This document shows positions 1-10,500 of a stretch of 64,000 bases of DNA, piece after piece. This DNA is from Zhengitettix transpicula (taxonomy: Eukaryota > Arthropoda > Insecta > Orthoptera > Tetrigidae): positions 33,956,587 to 34,020,586 of the forward strand of contig CM073591.1 in NCBI GenBank assembly GCA_037074705.1, given 5' to 3'. The notes below the pieces were generated by a model that was not told the origin of the DNA, searched no databases, and worked only from the letters and a program-made list of their open reading frames with translations. The position numbers and the translations under genes were made by a program. Position 1 is the first letter of the stretch, and every line of letters begins with the position of its first letter.

Positions 1-1895
1 CCCATTCCGAGCTTGAGGCCTCGGCAATTACATGCATTAATTGAAAATCTGTTACCGCAAATAATTGTTTACAACACAATTCACCAGACGTCGATAGCAG
101 AGCACGTCACGGAAAGTTTTTTTATTAATTAATATTTATCCTGGTTAAAAGGTTGGAAGTTATATTCAGCATGATGCTTGTGTAGAAAACACTTAAATAG
201 GGATATATTTTAGATAGCAATCGGGTATTCTATTATATGAGGAAGAAAAGAAGGGAAAACTAAGATCAACAATAAAAAATCGTCAAGAAAGGCAGTAGGA
301 AACATATAACGGTGATGATTATGTTCGAAGTTGGCGAACTCCATGATCTTTGTGGATGCCCAGGCGTCAGTTTGTTTGGAGAAAACATGGACTCTGTTTT
401 GTGGTCGCATTTCCCGCCTCTTTGTTTTCTCAACTTGTGCTGACGACAATCGCAGAGTAATTGGCAGGAGACGGCGTCAACAAGTGTGTTTGCCGAGGGA
501 GAGCAAACTCCGCTCCGCAAACCATCGTCAACAGGCACTCTTCATGAATTCAGATGAAGATTTATTTACCCCTTTCTTCTCGACGGACGTAGTTGACAGT
601 CGGAAATTAACGGTTAAAAAAATCACGTTAAATGTCTTTCGCATCGTTGGATGACGATTAGATCGCAAGTAAAATTGATTGGGTCGCTGTTGACTGGCTT
701 GACCGAGAAAAAGTTCAATCTCAAGATGCTTAAGATAAAATGGAGAAGTAGTTATACTAATTTTCAGAACATGAATTACGTTTCTTAATAATTCAGAGGT
801 TTCAGGATGAGCTTCTAAACGATAACAATTATTTGGCCTCCTCATCATTTAGTGGTCTCCTGATAAGGACCAGGTCGTAATAAAAGAGCCAAAAACAAAA
901 ATAGGAGAATTTCGGCAACACTGCTTTCATAATTAATACATCTTGATGATCCGCTCATACTGCTGAAGGTACCCCTTTGGTCTCGAAGAGAAACTTGTAC
1001 TTGCCGGAAACAAATGGCGGGAAAGTAGTACGGTGAGCAGAGTGCTTGAAGGAGGAGAGCGTAGCTGGTGACAAGAGACAAATAGGGGCACATCTTTGAG
1101 GAGATGAAAGGCGAGAGATTGTCTAATTGTCACCACGCTTCGCCTCGATGCAGACAACGCTGCTACACGGGCTCAAAAGCAACGAGAGCACTAACTTTCG
1201 AATAATATCCAACCTTTGGGAGCATGGAGCACCCAAAGGGTCAGTTTTAGTTCCCATAGTTTAAATCCTCTGCCTCCTCAATTACAAGATGCTCGGTGAG
1301 TTGAATATCACCTGAACACCCAATTATATCACAATTGTAAAATCTTCGGATTAAAAAATTTCTGTATATTAATTATAAAAATAAAAACAAAACAAAAAAA
1401 CCTGAACACCTAATATTCGTATAACTTGCTGACTCCTTCAACATGTACATTCAATAACGGTAATTGTAGTAATAATCTAAATCCTTACGTTTGTAACACT
1501 ATATTTAGATATTTCCTTTCTTCACTGCCACTTGCAAGGTTTTTATACGTTTGAACGTAATTACAAGGAAATTCAGAGCACTTTGCCATGGCTAGTTCAT
1601 TATTCACACTTCAGCATTTCCTTCTCTTAACTTTCTCTGACATTAAATTTCTACAATAACGCCATGAAATCAGCTTCAATAATGGAAACTCATTTTATGA
1701 ATGATTATTTAATGTCTGTATTCGTCAAATCTTCCATATATATTTTGAGGAAATACCACTCTATTTTTGAACTTGTATTGCTTTTTGGCCGACACTTAAC
1801 CACTTTGTTGAATTCCCTATCATCAAAGGAGCCTTACCTTGTGCACTTGTGGTTTTAATCACTTCATCCATTCATATCTTTCACCCATGACTTCG
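1..1895. other. No gene recognised
   Basis: AT-rich with modestly GC-richer patches at 340-560 and 970-1160 open in several frames on both strands. No domain, splice-consistent exon or repeat was recognised. Confidence 0.4.
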
Positions 1896-2025
1896 GCGGC
1901 CCTAGTTAACCCATGACTACCTTCCTCTACCCTTCCGCATCCCATTTCAAATACCTTCCTATGCCATTACAGGGGAGTTGCCCAACGTGGATTACCCTCA
2001 TGTAGCCTGTTGCACTAAAAAAAAA
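1896..2025 (+). mobile_element. Family S, 3' fragment (S1)
   Basis: Only the last ~130 bp of the element (GCCCTAGTTAACCC to CCTGTTGCACTAAAAAAAAA). Its A tail adjoins the insertion site of S2. Confidence 0.8.
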
Positions 2026-2037
2026 TATTTTTATTCT

Positions 2038-2541
2038 ACGGAGGGATATTCTCTCGCAGGCAGAAGGGGCTACCTTTGGGGATGCCTTTTCCTATCCGTT
2101 TTTGAACTAAGGTTCCCACAAGCCGAGGCACCTCGGGCGGTTTTAAGGGGTGTAAGTTCCTGAGTCACAGAACTTGGGCATACGGTAAGAGTTTTTCGCT
2201 GTTCCCATTGGAACAGTCGGCCAGCTGCTTCCTAAACTGGTCGAGGTATGGAGAAGGGAATGCTGCGTCCCCACAGAAAACTCTTCTCCCGCTATCGGAA
2301 GGGCGTGGGACGAGTACCCAATGCCCGACCTACCTGATGCAGATTTTTCTAGGGTTTTCCCTGCATTACTTTTAGGCGAATGCAGGGTAGGATCCTTAAA
2401 CTATAGCCGGGGGCCCGTAGTTAGCCCTTGGCTACCTTCCTCTACGTTTCCACATCCCCCCCTTTCAGATCCCTTCCTATGCTATTAAAGGGGAGTTGCC
2501 CAACGTGGATTACCCTCATGTAGCCTGTTGCCCTAAAAAAT
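2038..2541 (+). mobile_element. Family S copy (S2) with target-site duplication
   Basis: Nearly full-length copy lacking about 20 bp after the 5' hairpin. A 13-bp duplication (ATATTTTTATTCT) at 2025-2037 and 2542-2554 brackets it, and A6 forms the 3' end. It inserted exactly at the A tail of S1. Confidence 0.85.
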
Positions 2542-2554
2542 ATATTTTTATTCT

Positions 2555-3925
2555 CTTTTATCCTTACCGAATTTCTATATGCAATCCGAACACAAACACA
2601 TACATTATTAATTATTTGTTAAAGTTTACTCATTTGTTAAGTTTCCGTTCAATGTTTCAGCACGTCTAGTCAGATATTACAGTAATTTTAATGTCAGATA
2701 TCATTGATATAATTATATTTGCCATAAGGCTCCTATGAATAGGGTTATGAGAGTTATCAAAGATAGATATTTTTGATACTTCTTATGTTTCTTTAAATAC
2801 AACCTTAAATATATTGTAACATCCTCTATAATGTTAACAGGTATTTCAAATGTTTTCGTTATTTTTTTAAAATTAATTTATTAAAATTTTTTCCGCTTAT
2901 AATGTTGAGTAGTTCAAATGGGCTGTTCCCATTTTCCATATTTATACAGTTAGGACCGGAAATAATTGAAATTCGGCCACAGAAAGACGAAAATAACTAT
3001 CCATAGTCCTCTGAATATTGGGAGAAAATTTGGTGTGAAAAGGCAGGAGATTAGTCACAGAGTTCGTAATTGTGTTTCAGAAAAATAGTTATTTGTCGGG
3101 AAATATTCAAGCATTATATGCTTCCCATCATCAATGATGTCAACGTTGTTGAATCGGGGAGCGACCATAGACGGTCCCGCCAAGCATCACGGATCTAGTT
3201 CCGATAGCAGGACACCCGAGAGATTACTATTTTTATATTTATCTCGTACTTTTATTTTGTGAATTCAATTACTTTCACAATTATTCTAAGGTTATCTTAT
3301 AGTTTTAATATTGTATTAATTGTGTAAAGTATTGTTTTCATATTGTTAGGTGAACTTTTATTTTAATTTGAAAAAATATTATAGAGAAAAATAGTTAAAA
3401 TAGATACCTGCACTATCTATCTTTGGGGATTTTATGACGTGTCTGTCTCACATCTGCCAGTGATTTTCTACGACTCTTATCACGTTTGCTTTGCGTATAA
3501 GTCTTGTAGCTCTGCATAGTCTGCTCCTTATATACCTAAACATGTCTTTTTAATATAATCCAATTTAGAATTATCGTAGAATTTCTCGCGTAATTATTAT
3601 CTTATTTTTATGTTGAGTACATATTCAAATACCATTCCAGACTTATATGTGTATTTAACTCAAATATACCTTATCCTTATTTTCGTTAGGAATTTCGCAT
3701 CGATAGTATCTAATCGTCAGAAGTTTACATATTCATTTATTTGATTATTGTCGAGGTCCAGGAGTCATATAAGAATATTCACTGAGTGTATATTTCGTTT
3801 TCCCTTCATAGATTAAATATGTGCATTAAATACGTGAATTATAAACTTAAGTTTCGGTGAATAAAACGGGATCACTGAATCGTCCTTCAGCTTTTCCTTC
3901 CCAAAATAAGTTTTTCAAGTGTTCT
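2555..3925. other. No gene recognised
   Basis: AT-rich; long T/A runs, stops in all frames. Confidence 0.4.
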
Positions 3926-4252
3926 TCAGGCTTTTGATCGGGTATCGGTGTGCTCGTGTCCTCTGTCTGGATGCAGGATTACGAGTTCCTCCGTCAGGCA
4001 ACTTCTGCTGTCGTTCTTGTTATGTAAATTCACCGTGACGAAGAGTTGTTGCCTTGATGGAGAGTTTTTCTTCAGGCGGGATGTGTCGAGCGGGCAGGAG
4101 CCGCGGATGTTGTTGGCGCTGTTGCTTGGAGAGGATGATGACCCACTTTCCATCATATGTCTATAATTTCGCTTACCAAATAAAACTAGGTGTTTCTTGT
4201 CTGTAACGTAATCCTTTGGTGGTATTACGGTTTCATTTAAACGAACACTCAT
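3926..4252 (-). other. Open reading frame of unknown status
   Basis: A 108-codon frame starting MSVRLNETVIPPKDYVTDKK in a patch more GC-rich than its surroundings. A good donor (G|GTAAGC) follows VLFG at about codon 26, so only 4252 to about 4176 might be an exon. The rest is Ser/Asn/Arg-rich with no domain I recognise. It could be part of a gene or a chance frame. Confidence 0.2.
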
Positions 4253-5190
4253 GACTGCTACTTCGGAGAATTGTTATTAAAATGTAACCTGAGGACCAAA
4301 TAGGACGTTAACGGTTTATAGATCAAGTTATAGAAATAGTTTTAATAACGAATTCTCTCAATATTCATTTTTATTTTTCAATAATTCCATTATTATGAAA
4401 CTAGTTTGCACAAAACTCTATGCTGTTTATTATTCTTTATTTTTATTGACTGTTTTTTTCTATATCCTATGCATTAATAATTTATTTATACTTCATAAAT
4501 GCATTACTAATTTTATTTAATTCATTATTACTCCTATATGAATATCTGTAATTAATTATTTTTTCTTTAACTATATATTTGTGATTTTTAATTATTTATG
4601 GTGCTTTGTTTTTCACATTAACTGATTCTTGTATCAATTCTTCAATCTTTTTTTCGATCAAACTTTCTTTTAAATCTCTTAGTCTTACTTCCATTGGTTT
4701 CTCCTAGCCATATTTACTCACTTCTTCTTCATTTTCATAGTCCTTTTTTGCTTGCTTTGTTTCTGATTTTTACTTCTTTCATTTATTTATTCTTTGCATA
4801 AGTTTCAAATATTTCTGCCTTATCTTTTTTTCTGTACCTTTTTTTTATCCTTCTATACTCATTATTCCATTAAGTTACTTCCCAAAATTTTTAAATATTT
4901 CTTCTTCAGACATATTGATTGAATGGAATATTTTGAAGTCATTGCAAATCACAGGTCTTCAAACGTGAGAAGGCTTTTGTTATATGATTTTAGAGTAATT
5001 ACAGCAACTTTTTTGAAAAAAAATGACCCGAAATGCATTACAAATTTTACAGGTGTATGTTATTCGCGCGTAGTTCTTTGATTTAACAACCTCATAATGC
5101 AAATTGATTTGTTTACTATTCTACGATTAATGCATAGTTGAACACTACGGAAAAATAAATATCCCACGCCCTTATGATTTAAACAATTAA
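4253..5190. other. No gene recognised
   Basis: Very AT-rich, strong T bias on the plus strand from 4380 to 4880. Nothing identified. Confidence 0.4.
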
Positions 5191-5443
5191 CCCGCTATCA
5201 GAAGGGCATGGGACAATTACCCAATGCCCGACCTACCAGATGCAGGATTTTCTAGGGTTTTCCCTGCATTTCTTTAGGCGAATGCCGGGTAGGATCCTTA
5301 AAATATAGCCCGGGGCCCCTAGTTAACCCTTGGCTACCTTCCTCTACCCTTCCGCATCCCCCCTTTGAAATCCCTTCCTATGCTATTAAAGGGGAGTTGC
5401 CCAACGTGGATTACCCTCACGTAGCCTGTTGCCCTAAAAAAAA
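5191..5443 (+). mobile_element. Family S, 5'-truncated copy (S3)
   Basis: Begins inside the element at CCCGCTATC and runs to GCCCTAAAAAAAA. 5' truncation with an intact A tail is typical of target-primed retroposition. Confidence 0.85.
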
Positions 5444-5776
5444 CTAGAATGGAAGCCTCAAAGTGTCCAGTAAAAACAAACGAATTAAATTTGTAGCGCG
5501 AGTCTCAACACTTCTACATGTGTAGGGTTACTAAATCAGTCCAACACAAGTCGGTCTCCATACTTTGGTCATGCCAACGTTGCTGCTGAAGAACAGATTG
5601 TTTATTGATCAGAACGTTTATTCTAATGTCCTTTATTTTTCTCATTAATCGCCTAGAACCACGGGAAAACAGAAATATATCCATTCCATATAATTTTGAA
5701 TTATTCTTTGAGCGTTTTTTTGGTAAGCTCTTTATTTACTGATTCATTTTATTGAACCGCTTTCACCTCGTTGCAG

Positions 5777-6102
5777 AGGGGGAGGACTTGCTGTCTTGGG
5801 ACAAGGCATCCTTCTGGGTGTCTGACACGACCACTCCCGAGGACTTCCTGCCTCGCGACGAGGACTTCCTGGACGTGCCCCAGCCTAAGCCAACCACCAG
5901 CTCCACCAGTACAACCACCAGCACCACCAGTACAACCACCAGAACCACCAGTACTACCACCAGCACCACCAGCAAGACCACTGGTGTGGGGAGGAAGCTG
6001 TTGGGGCTGGAGTCGGAGCTGGATGATGCGAGAGAGAAGGTTCTGGGAGATCTTCTGCACTACGAGGGCAGCGGCGAGGGCAGCGGATGGGGGATTTTGT
6101 AA
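5777..6102 (+). CDS. 3'-terminal exon of an unidentified Thr-rich, proteoglycan-like protein
   Basis: A pyrimidine-rich acceptor ending TTGCAG (5771-5776) opens an exon that stays open to TAA at 6100-6102. It begins in phase 2 (AG GGG GAG): EGEDLLSWDKASFWVSD, an acidic part (PRDEDFLDVPQPKP), then about 30 residues almost entirely Thr/Ser encoded by imperfect ACCACCAGYACN repeats, then GRKLLGLESELDDAREKV, and ends HYEGSGEGSGWGIL. The Thr run would suit mucin-type O-glycosylation, and acidic EGSGEGSG resembles glycosaminoglycan attachment sites. That suggests a secreted or cell-surface protein (inference). GC content is far above its flanks. AATAAA lies at 6220-6225. Upstream exons were not recognised, and I cannot name the gene. 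Confidence 0.65.
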
Positions 6103-6219
6103 TAGTAATAATACACCACATTACAACAGCACTTACTCAGACTTTTATTTCACATTCCTATAGCAAAAGTCCCGCTCCAAAATTCTCTGAACATCATTTG
6201 TCATGCTCTTAGTCGAGGA

Positions 6220-6225
6220 AATAAA
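6220..6225 (+). promoter_or_regulatory. Possible poly(A) signal for the 5777-6102 exon
   Basis: AATAAA 118 nt after the stop codon, the only canonical signal close behind it. In AT-rich DNA such hexamers are common, so support comes only from position. Confidence 0.35.
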
Positions 6226-7092
6226 TTATTATTTTCTCCAGGAAGGGAACTTAATGGTTGAACGTAAACACTAATTACGAAACTGGTCACATGAAGTTGG
6301 TTTTACTTTAGACTCCAATGAATAAGTCTAAATCTTTTTAAGTGTTTCTGATAGAATTTTTTTATAATATAATAAATTTAATCAAGAATCACGTCTCAGT
6401 CAATGAAAGCTAATACGTAAACAGAATAAATCGTGGTAAGTAGTCTGTTGTTTACACTAGAAAATTGAGAATGTTCGTTGATTACTTTGAGCTCATTATG
6501 ATAATGACTTTCGATTAGAGTTGGGGTGAATAAAACATCTGATATCCTGGGAAGGTAGTAAAATATCTGGATATGAAAAATGTAGCGTTTGATATGGCAT
6601 ATTATTCCAGCTTTGAGGTTTTGTTCTCGATTTACTTCAGTACAAGGATTATTAAAATTGACACACATTTCGTTAAAACATGATAATTCAATTATAAATT
6701 TCATTTAATTGGAACTTTAAATGTATAAGTAAAGCGCGAATAACACCGCGTAAAAAATGTTAAATGGCTTATAAAAATCTTTCTAACGACAATTTTTCAT
6801 ATTTGTGCCATCATCTTAAATAAGTAACAGCTTTTTGTTAACTGAAATAAATAACGCGTGTTGAGGATTTTAAGTACATTCGTCTAATGGTCTTGGGTTC
6901 CTCCGTGCTCATCTTCAATTCACTGCGAGGTTTACAGCTAATACGAGCCAAAATGGATTCTCAAAGGGTATATAACAGGTCTTCCATCCCAAACTTTTAA
7001 CAACATTTTTATACTTCCATATACTTCTCTGTAAACCATGAAAGACAGGGTATAATACATAAATTCGATGAAAGCTGAGTTACGTTATATGA

Positions 7093-7098
7093 TTTATT
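7093..7098 (-). promoter_or_regulatory. Possible poly(A) signal for gene A
   Basis: AATAAA on the minus strand about 390 nt beyond gene A's stop codon. Position is compatible with a 3' UTR end; no other support. Confidence 0.2.
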
Positions 7099-7490
7099 TA
7101 ACAACAACGAGCAATGAAAATTTATATTTCATTAAATCGATATCGCCCACCAAAAATTACAAGAGAAGAAAAAAAATATTGTCTTCGATGTAGCACAAAA
7201 CAATTTTAAATTTGTTTGTATTCCACCCTGATTTCCTTTCATTATTTTTCTGTGACGTAGAATGTAACACCAAAAATTAACAACATTACTGCACCACAAA
7301 TACGAACCAGTCTTCACCATTCACGTATACGTCAAACGGAAGTAACTTTGACAGCACACAAATACATTGAGAATGTTGAAAATTGAAGCGACGCTCTGGT
7401 GTAAGCGGGAGAAACTAGAAATACTTTACGTAAAGCACCAGCACACAGAATGTATCCAGTCTTCGAACACTGAAGTCATTGCAAATTCTT

Positions 7491-7532
7491 CTACGAGATG
7501 GACCGTGCAGGCTTCAGGATGACATCGTGAAC
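7491..7532 (-). CDS. SDR gene A exon 6 (C-terminus)
   Basis: Short terminal exon after a pyrimidine-rich acceptor (CTTTTTCAG). It reads VHDVILKPARSIS then TAG at 7493-7491. It aligns with gene B's last exon (VHDVIVKPVGEKL) and with the VxD/IxxxP tail of DHRS11-type proteins. Phase 0 matches exon 5. The 2.96 kb intron before it holds a foldback, a hammerhead-like motif and a family S copy. Confidence 0.85.
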   Translation of the reverse strand, partial: VHDVILKPARSIS

Positions 7533-10500
7533 CTGAAAAAGGGAGCACGGGACAGATTAAAAACTCGTCGTGTGGGAAAACAAAAAAGTAAAAAATTATA
7601 TGTCCCATGAATTAATTCACCTATTCTGTTGAAACTCCATTACAATTAAGATTGATTCTCAGTTATTATACAGGGTCAAAGAGAGTGGCTTCACGAGTTC
7701 AATGTGTCTAAAATATAATTCAGTTGATTTAGTCTCTTATACACCGCGTGAAAGGGAAATATGTATTAATAAATCAGCTAATAACAATTTACAAACACTT
7801 TATTTTTTATTTATAGCGTTACAACGTTTCGATACATGTTCGTATCTTCTTCAGGTATTATCTAAATTATTATAACAAACTAGCACTACAAACAATTACA
7901 ATGTTGATAAATTCACAAAGATTTGGAAAACGGGACCGAGGCACAGAATTCACTTTACACCAACGAGATTATTGGTCTTCAATAATCACGGTTTTAATTA
8001 ATTATTTAGTTTGTGAGTTATACCGTTTGCATAAGTCACCGAAGCGATAAAAAAACTAGATTGTTTAGGGGAAAAGTGAAAATATTATAAGGCGAGTATG
8101 TTTTGGAGAGAGAAAATGTCAAGTATAATATTTTTTTAACTATCTGTAAATGTAGTCCGATTTATTTTGAATAACACGATCTTAGCAAAAAATTACTTGT
8201 TAGACAAGTTAATGTAAGTTAATGAGCCACAACTCTTTAAAATTAGGTCTTATAACATTAATAAGTCTACAGTCTTCGGCAAGAGATTATTAGTTTCTTC
8301 TCATTAATATCAGAAAGGTATAGTGCTAGAAAATAATAAAATAAAAGAATGTTGACAAAGAAGCGTCATGGACACACGTCGCCGTCAGCGACATAATTTC
8401 TCCATTTTATATGGCTCGAAATACTCAGAAAAGGAAAAGGATAACATAAGTTTTGCTGAGTCCATTTTTTTCTGGATTATTTCTTACTCCAAAGAATGGG
8501 GTCGAATTATCTGCAACATCTAGCTATAAACTTAAACTGCTCCGAGGCGCGAAGAAGCATTTTTATTACGAGAAGTGTGTATGTGGAAGTGGATATGGCG
8601 TAAAATAACCCGGACCAGCATCCTCATCCTCTGCAGTCAGATGTTGAGGAGGCACATGGCGGGATGTAATTGTCTTTCTTTATGGATTATTTACTGCGTA
8701 TTAAAATTTTAAAAAAATCAAAGCTTCTGGTAGGAAGAATTGAAATAAATCAACGGAAGGACACGCTATTATGTGAAAAGAATGAGGGACGACCCTATGA
8801 GGTTTTCAGCCAAGTCTAATTCCAACGAAAATGACCTAATGACACCGATGTATTTTAATTTTTTAAAGTTGGCCATAAATTAATATTCAGCGTTCCTTAT
8901 TGGGTAAATTTCAGAAATTAATCTTCGATTACAACTGTTAGAAAGTGGTCTTGATAGTTTGAACAGTTAGACCAATAATATTATTAGACATTAACCTACA
9001 AAGAGTGATAACATAAAAAATTATGTTGAAAATATTAATAAAATTTACCTAACTATTTTATTTTTAATAGTTTTTTTAAAATTACCTGTTGCTTTTAAAT
9101 CCGAGTAGTAAGAAAAGTTGTTATATTTACTTGATTTGGGAAGGGTTGATTCTGTGGAGGCGACACTAATTGGAGCTTTCCCATGCGTAAAATACAACAC
9201 CGATATTAATCCTTCCTGCAAGTTTCACGGACGACTTGCTTTCTCGTCCGTCACATTTCACCTTGCTTGTCGAAGACGACACTCTCAACGTCTGGTTAAG
9301 TGGTTCCTCCCAAGTTACCTACTTTACGAAACCAGTTCAATTATGTTTCGATACGTATTTATTTTCACACTGAAAACCACCGATGATTACCTTCTTTCTA
9401 TATTTTTTCTACGCCAAAAAGGCAATATATTTGTAATATTCCCCTGTATTTAATTTTACTTAGCGAGTCTAAGAGAGCTCTTGTTTTATTGAATTCTAAG
9501 ACTAGGTCTAATCATATTCAATAAACATTCTTATCTGGATAATTCGTCGTTTGGAGAAATTCTCTTTCATTCAGGTAGGAAACAGCCTCAATTATATCCC
9601 CTTTTCCTACATAAATCCAATAGACAAATGTTTTTAATGGTGGGAAGGGCATTTCGGTCATTATCATTGCACTGGGTTTCCAAACAATCCACAGTTTAAT
9701 TCTGAACGACTTAGTTTGTATATTTATTTAAATAAAAACTACTAAAATTTAAACAATTTAATGAATAATAAAGTTAGCCAATTCAGAAAACGTTTCTGAG
9801 ATGTTTCTCTGGCCTCTTATTAGCACCTGACGAAAGGAACAAGGATCCCAGAAACGTTGTGGGGTTTTTTGTCTGAATTGGCTATCTTTATTATTCATTA
9901 TTTTCAATCAGACGTAAATTTATTCACTTTAAACAATTTAAAATGTCACGATTCGTAATTTTCGCAAACGATTAAATCACTTCAGAAACTAAAAATAAAT
10001 AAAACGGCCAATACTTCAGAAACTATTAAAAAAATAAAACGTTTCGTTCCCTTTTTCTGGAGCTTATATAAGTGTATTCTAGTAAAATAAAAATATTGGT
10101 ATTATTTCAAATAATATTAAGAAATAATAAAATTTTGGAGAGAAATTTCTGAAAACTAGTGGTTTTTAAGCGCAAATAAACCGAAAATCTATTTTAATAA
10201 TACATATTTGCAATGTATAAATAACAGAAAACTCCTCTTCCGCTATCGGAAGGGCGTGGGACAATTACCCAATGCCCGACCTACCTGATGCAGGGTTTTC
10301 TAGCGTTTTCCCTGCATTTCTTTAGGCGAATGCCGGGTAGGATCCTTAAAATATAGCCCGGGGGCTAGCTTTCTCTACCCTTCCGCATCCCCCCTTTCAA
10401 ATCCCTTCCTATGCTATTAAAGGCGAGTTGCCCAACGTGGATTACCCTCACGTAGCCTGTTGCCCTAAAAAAGAAGAAGATTTTTTAGCATATTTACCTG

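Noticed and set aside
5749..6060. Gly/Val/Leu-rich minus-strand frames over the Thr-rich exon
   Set aside because: Antisense reading of the ACC repeats; the plus frame has the acceptor, acidic flanks and poly(A) signal.
7423..7479. ATG 11 nt after gene A's stop, reading MTSVFEDWIHSVCWCFT then stop
   Set aside because: Tempting as a third cistron, but it is 17 codons with no Rossmann motif, so not comparable to the gene B-gene A junction.
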